Positions 9,050 to 17,551 of a DNA stretch of 64,000 bases are shown here, one piece after another (within the stretch, counting starts at the first letter, position 1; each line of letters opens with the position of its first letter). The notes beneath the pieces are model-generated. The model ran no database searches and was not told the origin of the DNA. It saw only the letters and a program-made list of their open reading frames with translations. This DNA comes from Leeuwenhoekiella sp. MAR_2009_132 (GTDB lineage Bacteria > Bacteroidota > Bacteroidia > Flavobacteriales > Flavobacteriaceae): assembly GCF_000687915.1 (NCBI RefSeq), contig NZ_JHZY01000002.1, positions 62,001-126,000 of the forward strand, given 5' to 3'. The position numbers were made by a program, and so were the translations under genes.

Positions 9050-9857
9050 AATACCTGTTACCGTTTTAGTTCCTATTAAAAATGAGGAAATCAATCTAAG
9101 AAAATCTCTACCACTATTAACCGATTTTGATCAAATACTGATTCTGGATTCTCAAAGTACTGATGAATCTCTGAGTATAGCTGAATCGTATGGTGCAGAA
9201 ATTCATCAATTTCACTGGAACGGAAAATTCCCTAAAAAGCGAAACTGGGCGCTTCGAAATCTGGAAATCAAAAACGATTGGGTTTTGTTTTTGGACGCTG
9301 ATGAATATGTAACTCCAGAGTTTATTGAAGAATTAAAAGTTGCGATAACTAAGCCTGATGTTCAGGGCTATTGGATTGTCTTCCGTAATTACTTTATGGG
9401 GCATCAATTAAAACACGGGGATCAATTTAAAAAACTTCCCTTATTTAGAAAAGGCTCAGGCGAGTATGAGCGTATCATTGAAGACAGTTGGAGTCACTTG
9501 GATATGGAAGTTCATGAGCACCCCATTTTAGAAGGCGTTGTGGGTGATTTAAAGGCTCCGATACTGCATAATGATTACAAAGGATTAGAACACTATATTG
9601 CTCGTCACAATGCGTATAGCAGCTGGGAGGCACGTAGATTTATAAAACTGAAAGAATCGGGATTTGAAGGTCTTAATAGCAGGCAACGCTTAAAATATAA
9701 ATTGATAGCCTTAGGTATAATGCCGTTTGCCTATTTTTGGGGAAATTATATTTTAAAAGCCGGTTTTCTAGATGGCATGGCGGGTTACTACTTTTCGAAA
9801 TACAAAGCCAATTACTTTTTCCAAATACAAACTAAAATAAAGGAATTAACATCATGA
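9042..9857 (+). CDS. Glycosyltransferase family 2 (WaaE/KdtX-like)
   Basis: I chose the ATG at 9042, inside the 3' end of the acyltransferase gene, because the conserved GT2 start ([17 protein letters not shown]) follows immediately; an upstream GTG at 8997 would add 15 unrelated residues. The 271-residue protein has the GT-A nucleotide-binding strand ending in [10 protein letters not shown], then [13 protein letters not shown] (the DxD metal site), and [12 protein letters not shown], typical of the WaaE-like subgroup that transfers hexoses in LPS core and capsule synthesis. The C-terminus holds one or two amphipathic or membrane-associated segments. It overlaps the UDP-xylose synthase gene by 4 bp. 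Confidence 0.85.
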   Translation: MNKIPVTVLVPIKNEEINLRKSLPLLTDFDQILILDSQSTDESLSIAESYGAEIHQFHWNGKFPKKRNWALRNLEIKNDWVLFLDADEYVTPEFIEELKVAITKPDVQGYWIVFRNYFMGHQLKHGDQFKKLPLFRKGSGEYERIIEDSWSHLDMEVHEHPILEGVVGDLKAPILHNDYKGLEHYIARHNAYSSWEARRFIKLKESGFEGLNSRQRLKYKLIALGIMPFAYFWGNYILKAGFLDGMAGYYFSKYKANYFFQIQTKIKELTS

Positions 9858-10789
9858 AAAAAATACTAGTTACCGGGGGAGCCGGTTTTTTAGGGTCACA
9901 CTTGTGTGAACGTCTTTTAAAGGAAGGCAACGAAGTTATTTGTTTAGATAATTATTTTACAGGATCCAAACAAAACATAGTCGAGTTTTTAGACAACCCG
10001 TATTTTGAGATGGTGCGTCATGATGTTACCGAACCCTATTATGCAGAAGTAGATGAGATTTACAATCTGGCCTGTCCTGCAAGCCCGGTGCATTATCAAT
10101 ACAATCCCATCAAAACGATTAAAACCTCGGTCATGGGTGCTATTAATATGCTGGGATTGGCCAAGCGGGTAAAAGCCCGAATTTTACAGGCCAGTACTTC
10201 TGAGGTTTATGGAGATCCGGCAGTACATCCCCAACCTGAAAGCTACTGGGGGAATGTAAACCCTATCGGCTTACGCTCCTGTTATGACGAAGGGAAACGT
10301 TGCGCAGAAACCCTTTTTATGGACTATTATAATCAAAATGGGGTAGATATTAAAATCGTACGTATTTTTAATACGTACGGTCCTAAAATGAACCCGGAAG
10401 ATGGGCGCGTGGTTTCTAATTTTATTGTGCAGGCGTTGAAGGGAGAAGATATTACCATTTTTGGAGATGGTCAACAAACTCGTTCGTTTCAATATGTAGA
10501 TGATTTAATAGAGGGATTTTGCAGAATGATGCAGAGTGAAGCGGGGTTTACCGGTCCTGTGAATCTGGGCAATTCCGGCGAATTCACGATGCTCGAGTTG
10601 GCAGAACAAGTATTGGATTTGGTGGGCTCCAAATCAAAACTCAAGTTTATGCCCTTACCTCAGGATGACCCTAAGCAGCGTAAACCCGATTCTTCTTTGG
10701 CCTATGCTAAACTAAACGGCTGGGAGTCAAAAGTTAAATTAAGAGATGGTCTGGAGCAAACAATTGCTTATTTTGATAAAATCATTTAA
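9854..10789 (+). CDS. uxs: UDP-glucuronate decarboxylase (UDP-xylose synthase)
   Basis: This 311-residue extended SDR enzyme carries out NAD-dependent oxidation and decarboxylation of UDP-glucuronate to UDP-xylose. Visible signature: [20 protein letters not shown] (Rossmann GxxGxxG), [12 protein letters not shown], the catalytic Thr/Ser-Glu in [10 protein letters not shown], and above all [14 protein letters not shown] (Y-x3-K), highly specific for [15 protein letters not shown] is also present. The length matches cytosolic UXS. It implies that xylose, or a sugar derived from UDP-xylose, is part of the polymer. No UDP-glucose dehydrogenase is seen here, so UDP-glucuronate must come from elsewhere. 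GC is clearly higher than in the 1-7300 genes. Confidence 0.92.
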   Translation: MKKILVTGGAGFLGSHLCERLLKEGNEVICLDNYFTGSKQNIVEFLDNPYFEMVRHDVTEPYYAEVDEIYNLACPASPVHYQYNPIKTIKTSVMGAINMLGLAKRVKARILQASTSEVYGDPAVHPQPESYWGNVNPIGLRSCYDEGKRCAETLFMDYYNQNGVDIKIVRIFNTYGPKMNPEDGRVVSNFIVQALKGEDITIFGDGQQTRSFQYVDDLIEGFCRMMQSEAGFTGPVNLGNSGEFTMLELAEQVLDLVGSKSKLKFMPLPQDDPKQRKPDSSLAYAKLNGWESKVKLRDGLEQTIAYFDKII

Positions 10790-10799
10790 TTGCTAACTA

Positions 10800-11570
10800 T
10801 TGAAAATTTCTGTAATCACCATAGTCTATAATAATAAGAATACAATTGAATCGTGCCTGCAAGCTGTTCATAATCAAGATTATGCTCATGTTGAACATAT
10901 TGTAATCGATGGGGGTTCTACAGACGGAACCCAGCAACTTATTGAAGCCTATAAAGACAATTTGGGCTACTATATTTCTGAAGCCGATACAGGTCTGTAT
11001 AATGCCTTAAATAAGGGGATACGGGCAGCTACCGGAGACATCATTGGTATTTTACATTCTGATGATTTTTATCCTAATTCTTCCACATTAGGCGAAGTGG
11101 CGGCCGCTTTTGAAGCCACTGAAGCCGATGTGGTTTATGGGAATGGGATGTTTGTAGCCCGGGAAGACCCTTCCCAAATCAAGCGGGTGTATAAAGGGAC
11201 TCCCTTTAAAAAAGCCCTGTTGAATTACGGCTGGGTACCTTTACATACGACTATGTATGCTACCGCAGCGGTATTTGACCGGTATGGGTTGTATGAAGAA
11301 GGGTATCGTATCGCCGGAGATTATGAGATGAGCTTACGCTGGTTTAAAAATCCTGATATTCGGTTTTATTTTTTAGACCGGTGGTTGGTCAAGATGCGAC
11401 TGGGCGGTAAAAGCACCACCGCTTCACTTCAGAAAAAGAAATCTAAAGAAGATCTGGACATCATTCGCAGGTATGGGCTGTGGGGACCTTTTACGTTGGC
11501 GTTTAAAATAGCCCGCAAAATCCCACAGTATTTATTACCCCGTTTATTACCTGTAAAATCATATAACTAG
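10800..11570 (+). CDS. Glycosyltransferase family 2 (WcaA-like)
   Basis: This 256-residue GT2 enzyme starts at TTG; the first residues KISVITIVYNNKNTIESCL are the standard GT-A opening, so no other start is plausible. HIVIDGGSTDGTQQLI and the acidic site GILHSDDFYPN (the DxD equivalent) identify the donor site. The WVPLHTTMYATAAVFDRYG and IAGDYEMSLRWF segments match the WcaA/colanic-acid type GT2 group. It probably acts on the undecaprenyl-linked intermediate near the membrane. It lies between the UXS gene (10-bp gap) and the initiating transferase (6-bp gap), and has the same higher-GC composition as both. Confidence 0.88.
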   Translation: MKISVITIVYNNKNTIESCLQAVHNQDYAHVEHIVIDGGSTDGTQQLIEAYKDNLGYYISEADTGLYNALNKGIRAATGDIIGILHSDDFYPNSSTLGEVAAAFEATEADVVYGNGMFVAREDPSQIKRVYKGTPFKKALLNYGWVPLHTTMYATAAVFDRYGLYEEGYRIAGDYEMSLRWFKNPDIRFYFLDRWLVKMRLGGKSTTASLQKKKSKEDLDIIRRYGLWGPFTLAFKIARKIPQYLLPRLLPVKSYN

Positions 11571-11576
11571 CTCCAT

Positions 11577-12923
11577 TTGCGTTTTTCAAAATACATAATT
11601 CCGATATCTATTGTTATCCATTTAGTTTTTATCAATGGAATTCTTGGATTTTTTGTACCCGAAACGTTCCTGAATTTTTGGGCGATTGTGTACTTTAACT
11701 TTTCCTGGATATTGAGCGCCTACTGGCTTAATTTTTATCCTACAGCGCGTAAAGAACGCTTCAGGGATAATTTCAATCGCTTTTTACAGTTGTTATTAGT
11801 TTTTGGTTTGGCGTATTTTGCCTGGTTTGGCTTTAGAAGAGCGGGTATCACAGCCTCCGGGAACCCGTCTTTTGCGTTAGGCGTTCTTTACGCGTGCCTT
11901 TTGGTCTATCGGATTTCGTTTTTTTGGGCGCGCAGCAGCTATCGGGAGATGGGTGGGAACCAGGTCAATGTTGTGGTCATAGGACGAGACCGGAATTTAA
12001 AAAAAATACGAAGCGTTTTTGATGAAGGGGATTTGGGGTATCGTTATAAGGGGTATTTTGACAATCAACATTCGCAAAGTCCTACCTACTTAGGTAAAAT
12101 AGAAGAGTGTTTTCAATATGTACTAAACTACAATATCGATCAGATCTTTTGTACCGTTTCCCGCTTGTCACAGGCAGAACTGCTCAATTTGATGGCTTTT
12201 GCAGATAACAATATGAAAAAGCTCAAAATCATACCCGATAATAAAGAAATATTTACCCGGGCGATGACGATCGAGATGTATAAGTCTGTACCTGTATTGA
12301 ATATGCGTGAACTGCCTTTAGATACCCTTTGGGCGCACTGGTCTAAGCGTACTTTTGATGTGATATTTTCATTATTAGTAATCGTAGGTATTTTATCGTG
12401 GTTGAGTCCTATTATTTTTATCTTGCAGCGTTTTGATTCTAATGAACCTCTATTTTTTAAGCAAAAGCGTCACGGGGTAGATCGTAAGGTATTCTGGTGC
12501 TATAAATTTAGATCGATGACCACCACAGCCGATGCAGATAAAACCATGATGACCAAAAACGATAAACGGGTTACCAAGTTGGGTCGTTTCTTGCGCCGAA
12601 CCAGTATCGACGAGTTGCCCCAGTTTTATAATGTATTGTTGGGTGATATGAGTGTAGTGGGACCCCGGCCGCATATGGAACTGCATACCGAGATGTATCA
12701 GAGCTCGGTAGATAAGTATTTGGTTCGGCATTTTGTTAAACCCGGAATAACCGGTTTAGCGCAGGTACGGGGGTATCGCGGAGAAATCGTACAACAGGCC
12801 GATATCGTTAACCGTACGCGACTAGATATCTTTTATGTCGAGAAATGGTCGTTGCGGTTGGATATTAAAATTGTTATTAAGACTGTTTTAAACGCCATTC
12901 AAGGTGAAGAGAAAGCCTATTAA
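11577..12923 (+). CDS. wcaJ: Undecaprenyl-phosphate sugar-1-phosphate transferase (WcaJ-type)
   Basis: This 448-residue polyisoprenyl-phosphate hexose-1-phosphate transferase starts repeat-unit synthesis on undecaprenyl phosphate. The N-terminal third has about four membrane helices, followed by a CoA-binding-like soluble domain (NVVVIGRDRNLKKI). The C-terminal catalytic domain contains KRTFDVIFSLLVI (the re-entrant membrane helix), FKQKRHGVDRKVFWCYKFRSM, the RRTSIDELPQFYNVLLGDMS core with its Asp-Glu pair, VGPRP, and VKPGITGLAQVRGYRG. All conserved elements are present. The start codon is TTG. It is the last biosynthetic gene; a 97-bp gap follows before the export genes. Confidence 0.92.
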   Translation: MRFSKYIIPISIVIHLVFINGILGFFVPETFLNFWAIVYFNFSWILSAYWLNFYPTARKERFRDNFNRFLQLLLVFGLAYFAWFGFRRAGITASGNPSFALGVLYACLLVYRISFFWARSSYREMGGNQVNVVVIGRDRNLKKIRSVFDEGDLGYRYKGYFDNQHSQSPTYLGKIEECFQYVLNYNIDQIFCTVSRLSQAELLNLMAFADNNMKKLKIIPDNKEIFTRAMTIEMYKSVPVLNMRELPLDTLWAHWSKRTFDVIFSLLVIVGILSWLSPIIFILQRFDSNEPLFFKQKRHGVDRKVFWCYKFRSMTTTADADKTMMTKNDKRVTKLGRFLRRTSIDELPQFYNVLLGDMSVVGPRPHMELHTEMYQSSVDKYLVRHFVKPGITGLAQVRGYRGEIVQQADIVNRTRLDIFYVEKWSLRLDIKIVIKTVLNAIQGEEKAY

Positions 12924-12996
12924 TACTCAAGATCGTTTGTTAAAGTGTTTAAACTATAATCTAAAAGAAACACGAAGCTTCTTAAGAATATAATCA

Positions 12997-13004
12997 TAAA
13001 TTTG
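12997..13004 (+). promoter_or_regulatory. Candidate -7 box upstream of the Wza-like gene
   Basis: TAAATTTG matches the Bacteroidetes -7 consensus TAnnTTTG and lies 17 bp before the wza start, in the only real gap (97 bp) in the exopolysaccharide cluster. A convincing TTG at -33 is not obvious, so this is a weak prediction of an internal promoter for wza-wzc. Confidence 0.3.
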
Positions 13005-13020
13005 GCTAAATTTTAATTTG

Positions 13021-13815
13021 ATGAATATAATAAAATATAGTGTTGTCTTTTTCTTGCTCATTAGCCTAAGCTCTTGTATTTCGAGAAAAGAAATGGTTTA
13101 TTTCTATGAGCAGGAGCTCGATAATCCTTCGATACTTGTTGATTTAAATCAACCGGAGCGATCTCTGTTTAAAATTAAAACAAATGATCAACTTACTATT
13201 AGTGTTTCTGCACCCGAACAAGAAGCCGCAATACCTTTTAATTTGCCGGTTATAGGTGTTGGTAACGTAAGCAGTGGAGCATTAGAGCCTACAGGTACTC
13301 CTAGATTACAGACTTATTTAGTAAGTGATGAAGGTACTATTCAATTTCCGGTATTAGGAGACGTTAAAGTAAGCGGTTTAACACGAAAAGAAATTTCGGA
13401 ATTATTACAAGAGAAGATTTCTATATATGTTCAAGACCCAATCGTGGTGGTGAGATTGGTTAATTTTCAGATTTCTGTTCTGGGAGAGGTGAATAAGCCG
13501 GGAACTTTTGCTATAAATGATGAATACATCAGTTTACCAAAGGCTTTAGGACTTGCAGGGGATATGACGATTTATGGGCGTAGAGATAATATATTAGTTA
13601 TGCGCGAAGAAAATGGCACGTTAACAAAAGCCTATTTAGATATTACAGACAATGCTATTGTAAATTCTCCCTACTACTACTTAAAACAAAATGACGTTGT
13701 TGTCGTAGAGCCCAACGGCCCGGCACGTCAGGCAGCCAGTTACAATAGAAATACATCTTTGTATATTTCTGTAGCTTCCGTTATAATTTCACTAATTGTT
13801 GTAATATCTCGTTAA
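13021..13815 (+). CDS. wza: Outer-membrane polysaccharide export lipoprotein, Wza-like
   Basis: I chose the ATG at 13021 over a TTG three bases earlier. The 264-residue product starts with a lipoprotein signal ending in LISLSSC, so Cys becomes the lipidated residue. It has a Poly_export domain (FKIKTNDQLTISVSAPEQ at about residue 55, and the strand FPVLGDVKVSGLTRKEI with its typical 'G-x-v-x-v-x-G-l-t' pattern). A SLBB domain follows (VSVLGEVNKPGTFAI-like segment, here ISVLGEVNKPGTF). A hydrophobic C-terminal segment (SLYISVASVIISLIVV) resembles the helix that anchors short Bacteroidetes Wza proteins. It overlaps the wzc gene by one base. It should form the outer-membrane exit channel. Confidence 0.9.
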   Translation: MNIIKYSVVFFLLISLSSCISRKEMVYFYEQELDNPSILVDLNQPERSLFKIKTNDQLTISVSAPEQEAAIPFNLPVIGVGNVSSGALEPTGTPRLQTYLVSDEGTIQFPVLGDVKVSGLTRKEISELLQEKISIYVQDPIVVVRLVNFQISVLGEVNKPGTFAINDEYISLPKALGLAGDMTIYGRRDNILVMREENGTLTKAYLDITDNAIVNSPYYYLKQNDVVVVEPNGPARQAASYNRNTSLYISVASVIISLIVVISR

Positions 13816-16220
13816 TGCCCGATCAATCCTCGTATACTAAAATGGAAGAACAAGAAATCAATATTAGAGAAGAACTTGATAAGTATTTACGCTACTGGCC
13901 ATGGTTTATTTTAGGGGTGCTCACCGCCTTAATCATCGCCTTTGTTTATTTAAAATTAAGTGTTCCTGTTTACCAAACCGTTGCCAGTGTCATTATTAAA
14001 GATGAAGAAAGCAAAGGTGGCGGTTTAGGTGCTGAGGCTGCCGGTTTTGCAGATTTGGGTCTCCTGGGAGGTATGAGCACCAATAGTATAGAAAATGAAA
14101 TAGGACTTCTAAAATCCCGTCGCTTGATGATAAGTACCATACAGGCGCTTAAAGCGAATGTAGAGTATTATGATTTAGAGGGTGTTAAGGAAGATGAGTT
14201 GTATTTGAATACGCCCTTTCTCGTTGAGGTTATCACCTTAGATGAAGCTATACTCAGTAAAGCCGCCAGCGCAGCGTTGAATATTTTTACCATAGAACCC
14301 AAAGAACAAGGAACCCTGACCTTGACCTTTGTGGAAACCGGGAACTCCCAACTGGTAAAAATTGGGGAACTGGTCAATTTACCATTTGGGACGTTTATGT
14401 TTAAGGATAATCGTTTTAATGGGAATGGAGAAGCGGTCTCTGCAAAAAATCGGGTATTGGTAAAGGTTAAAAAAGTTGCTGATGTAGCCGATAAATACCG
14501 ACAAACTGTACAAATTAATTTAATAGATGATAATGCCACACTTCTGGAGTTCAGCTTAGGAAGTACGGTTAAAGAAAAGGCTCAAAATATTTTAGATCAA
14601 TTAATTTTTGAATACAATAAAGAGGCCATTGAAGATAAAAATGAAGTGGCGGTAAGTACCGCGCGTTTTATTGACGAGCGTTTAAAAATTATTAGTGGCG
14701 AACTCGATACGGTAGAGGTAGGGCTTGAAGAATTTAAGGAAGACAATAGTCTTACCAACATCGAAGCCGAAGCCTCACTCATTATCGAAAATGCGAGTGA
14801 GTATCGAAAGCGCGAACAGGAACTGCAAACCCAACTGTCTATATCCCGATCGATGCTGAGCTATCTTAAAAACGATACCGATAACAGTGGGCTGTTACCT
14901 GCTAATGTAGGATTAGAAAGCGAATCTGTAAATACGCAAATTGCCAACTACAACCAATTGGTTTTAGAACGCAACCGTATCTTAGCTGGTGCTACGGAGT
15001 TAAACCCGACGGTTACCCGTCTCAATTCACAAATTAATCAGCTTAAAGCTAATATTATTAACGGGCTTGAACAAACTTTATCTAACTTACGAATTGCTGA
15101 GAATGATTTAAACAGACAATCTCGTTTAATAGGTTCTGAAATTTCTAAGGTTCCTGCAAAAGAGCGTCAATTTAGAGACATCTCAAGACAGCAAAATATC
15201 AAAGAAGCCCTGTATATATTTCTGCTTCAGAAACGCGAAGAAAATTCGTTGTCCTTAGCGGCAACGGCACCTAAAGCAAAAATTGTAGATAGCGCTTATT
15301 CTTTAAACATACCCCTATCTCCAAAACCGAAAATTATTTTTGCAGCAGCTTTATTATTGGGTCTGGCAATTCCTTTTCTGGTCATTTATATCAAACGCTT
15401 ACTCAATAATAAAATAGAGCGTCGAGAAGATATTGAGAAAGTAACCAAATCTATTCCTATTGTAGGGGAATTACCCAGTATTGCTAAAGGAGAATCTGAT
15501 CTGGTAGTTGAAAACGACCGTTCGGTACTGGCGGAGTCTTTTAGAATTATGACCACTAACTTACAATACTTACTCGTCAATGTTGCGAATGAAGATCGAG
15601 GTTACTGTATTTATGTGACCTCTACGGTAAAGGGGGAGGGGAAAACCTTTACTTCGATCAACCTGGCTATGACCCTGGCCAATACCGGTAAAAAGGTGGT
15701 TATAGTGGGGGCCGACCTTAGAAATCCGCAGTTACAGCGTTATGATAACTCTTCCAAGAGTTTCTTAGGGGTGAGTGATTATCTGGTTAATAACGATCAC
15801 AAAATTGATGATTTGGTTCACGATTCTAAATTTCATAACAATCTGAAGTTGTTCCTTTCGGGAAGTATTCCACCTAACCCGTCTGAACTTTTGAGACAGG
15901 CGAAGTTTGGGCATATGCTGAAAGACTTACAGACTAAATTTGATTATGTGATTGTAGATACGGCACCTTCAATGCTCGTAACCGATACCTTCTTAATTAG
16001 TAAACATGCAGAACTTATACTCTATGTAACCCGGGCCGGATACACCGAAAAGCGCTTGTTAGAATTCGCTGTTGATTCCAATAACGAAGGGAAACTACAC
16101 GATGTAAGTTTTGTAATTAATGACGTGAAGAACGCTAATTTTGGTTATGGTAATAAATATGGTTATGCTTATGGACAAAGTAAACCTAGTTTGTGGGAGC
16201 GTTTTAAAAATAGTTTTTAA
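13815..16220 (+). CDS. wzc: Polysaccharide co-polymerase/tyrosine autokinase, Wzc-like
   Basis: This 801-residue fused Wzc has an N-terminal Wzz domain with one membrane helix (YWPWFILGVLTALIIAFVYL), a long periplasmic part with coiled-coil (about residues 270-470), and the second helix (IIFAAALLLGLAIPFLVIYI). The cytoplasmic BY-kinase domain follows: Walker A in TSTVKGEGKTFTSINLA, Walker A' in VVIVGADLRNPQ and Walker B in YVIVDTAPS. The C-terminus NFGYGNKYGYAYGQ is the tyrosine cluster that is autophosphorylated. It regulates chain length and the assembly of export with Wza. It is the last gene of the cluster and is followed directly by a strong palindrome. An in-frame ATG at 13842 is an alternative start. 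Confidence 0.93.
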   Translation: MPDQSSYTKMEEQEINIREELDKYLRYWPWFILGVLTALIIAFVYLKLSVPVYQTVASVIIKDEESKGGGLGAEAAGFADLGLLGGMSTNSIENEIGLLKSRRLMISTIQALKANVEYYDLEGVKEDELYLNTPFLVEVITLDEAILSKAASAALNIFTIEPKEQGTLTLTFVETGNSQLVKIGELVNLPFGTFMFKDNRFNGNGEAVSAKNRVLVKVKKVADVADKYRQTVQINLIDDNATLLEFSLGSTVKEKAQNILDQLIFEYNKEAIEDKNEVAVSTARFIDERLKIISGELDTVEVGLEEFKEDNSLTNIEAEASLIIENASEYRKREQELQTQLSISRSMLSYLKNDTDNSGLLPANVGLESESVNTQIANYNQLVLERNRILAGATELNPTVTRLNSQINQLKANIINGLEQTLSNLRIAENDLNRQSRLIGSEISKVPAKERQFRDISRQQNIKEALYIFLLQKREENSLSLAATAPKAKIVDSAYSLNIPLSPKPKIIFAAALLLGLAIPFLVIYIKRLLNNKIERREDIEKVTKSIPIVGELPSIAKGESDLVVENDRSVLAESFRIMTTNLQYLLVNVANEDRGYCIYVTSTVKGEGKTFTSINLAMTLANTGKKVVIVGADLRNPQLQRYDNSSKSFLGVSDYLVNNDHKIDDLVHDSKFHNNLKLFLSGSIPPNPSELLRQAKFGHMLKDLQTKFDYVIVDTAPSMLVTDTFLISKHAELILYVTRAGYTEKRLLEFAVDSNNEGKLHDVSFVINDVKNANFGYGNKYGYAYGQSKPSLWERFKNSF

Positions 16221-16233
16221 TTCCTTATAAGTT

Positions 16234-16279
16234 ATATATAAAAAGCCCTGTTGAATATTCAACAGGGCTTTTTATATAT
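16234..16279. terminator. Bidirectional rho-independent terminator
   Basis: This is a perfect 46-bp palindrome with 23-bp arms centred between 16256 and 16257. The GC core GCCCTGTTGAAT pairs with its complement and is flanked by A and T runs. It sits between the convergent wzc and histidine-kinase genes and would stop transcription from both sides. Confidence 0.9.
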
Positions 16280-16301
16280 TAGAACGTTTTTTCTACTATA
16301 A

Positions 16302-17468
16302 TCAAAGCAATGGAATCTCAATCCTTATTTGCGTTCCCTGATGTTTGGTACTTTCAATATGCATGGTACCATTTAAATTTGCAATGAGTTCTTTTACAAA
16401 TAAGAGTCCCATCCCATAGCCCAACTCTCCTGAAGTTCCTGCTTTATGAATAGACTGGGTGTTTAGAATCGCATCAATTTGATTTTGATTCATTCCTACA
16501 CCCCAATCTTTAACTTCAATTTTTAAAATGTCGAGCTTCAATTGTTCTTCTATCGCTAAATAAACATGTACCTGTTCTTTAGATCTGGTAAACTTTATGG
16601 CATTGGATATGAGATTGCCAATGAGCGGTAGCAAATTGCGTCTTGGGAATGTTAAATCGTGCTCCTTAAAGTCTATCGAAAGCTCAATATTCTTAGATCT
16701 AGCCTGTGGGCTGTAGAGATCACTTAATTTTGAAGCCAAGGAAGCTACGGTAAACTGGGCTTCCATTTTGCTTTCAGCAGCTGTAAAATGATCTTTTAAA
16801 ATATCATTGGTTAATTGCAGAATGCCTGATGAAGCAGCCGAAATTAATTTTACGATATCCTGTAATTCTTCCTTTGTTTGACTTTCAAAATCATTGAGTT
16901 CTATAAGTTGGGAGATCCCGCTCAAAGGGCTTCGTACATCGTGTGCCAGGCGTAATTTTAGCAGTTTCTCCTCATGAGCCTGCTGAATGGCTTTTTGCGT
17001 TTCAAACTTTAATTGTATATGCTTTACAATTTGTTTTGCGATTATGTGTAGCTGTTCTATTTGAGCGTCTGACAACTCTTCAATTTTCTTACCGCCTACA
17101 CACAGCGTACCTATTGCAATGTCATCTCCTAACCGTAACGGAATACCATAATAAAATTTATAGCCTTCATTCTTTACATAATCAGAATTTTTAAAACGCG
17201 GATCTAAGTCAACCCGGGATTCAAAATGATGCTTTTCTTCTATTGTAAAATTACAAATAGATTCTTCGCGACTTTTTTGTGAGAATTCATCCAGCGTTCC
17301 GGCGACGGTCCACTGCGTATAATTATCAATAAAATTTACTTCAGAAAGCTCAGTCCCTGCTATTTTAGCGGCTAATACACTTAAAGGGCCAAACTCACTG
17401 CGAAGCGACTCATAATCCAGATCGAGATCTGCTAATTTTTGTACTCTTAAAAAGTCTTTATTAATCAA
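16302..17468 (-). CDS. GAF-domain sensor histidine kinase
   Basis: This 388-residue kinase has no membrane segment. A GAF domain covers about residues 20-165 (FYYGIPLRLGDDIAIGTLCV is the conserved end of the fold). A HisKA domain carries the phospho-acceptor His in LRLAHDVRSPLSGI at about residue 175. A HATPase domain has the N box (NLISNAIKFT), G1 (VKDWGVGMN) and G2 (GYGMGLLFVKEL). It starts at TTG. No response regulator is adjacent, so it is an orphan soluble sensor. Its position between the exopolysaccharide cluster and the PUL is suggestive, but there is no direct evidence that it controls either. It is convergent with wzc. Confidence 0.9.
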   Translation of the reverse strand: MINKDFLRVQKLADLDLDYESLRSEFGPLSVLAAKIAGTELSEVNFIDNYTQWTVAGTLDEFSQKSREESICNFTIEEKHHFESRVDLDPRFKNSDYVKNEGYKFYYGIPLRLGDDIAIGTLCVGGKKIEELSDAQIEQLHIIAKQIVKHIQLKFETQKAIQQAHEEKLLKLRLAHDVRSPLSGISQLIELNDFESQTKEELQDIVKLISAASSGILQLTNDILKDHFTAAESKMEAQFTVASLASKLSDLYSPQARSKNIELSIDFKEHDLTFPRRNLLPLIGNLISNAIKFTRSKEQVHVYLAIEEQLKLDILKIEVKDWGVGMNQNQIDAILNTQSIHKAGTSGELGYGMGLLFVKELIANLNGTMHIESTKHQGTQIRIEIPLL

Positions 17469-17551
17469 TTGTAGGGTTTAGAGGCCCTAAAAATAAGTCA
17501 TATTTAAAGCTAAACTTCACATTTTGTTCGCATTAAAAATTGTTTAACATT

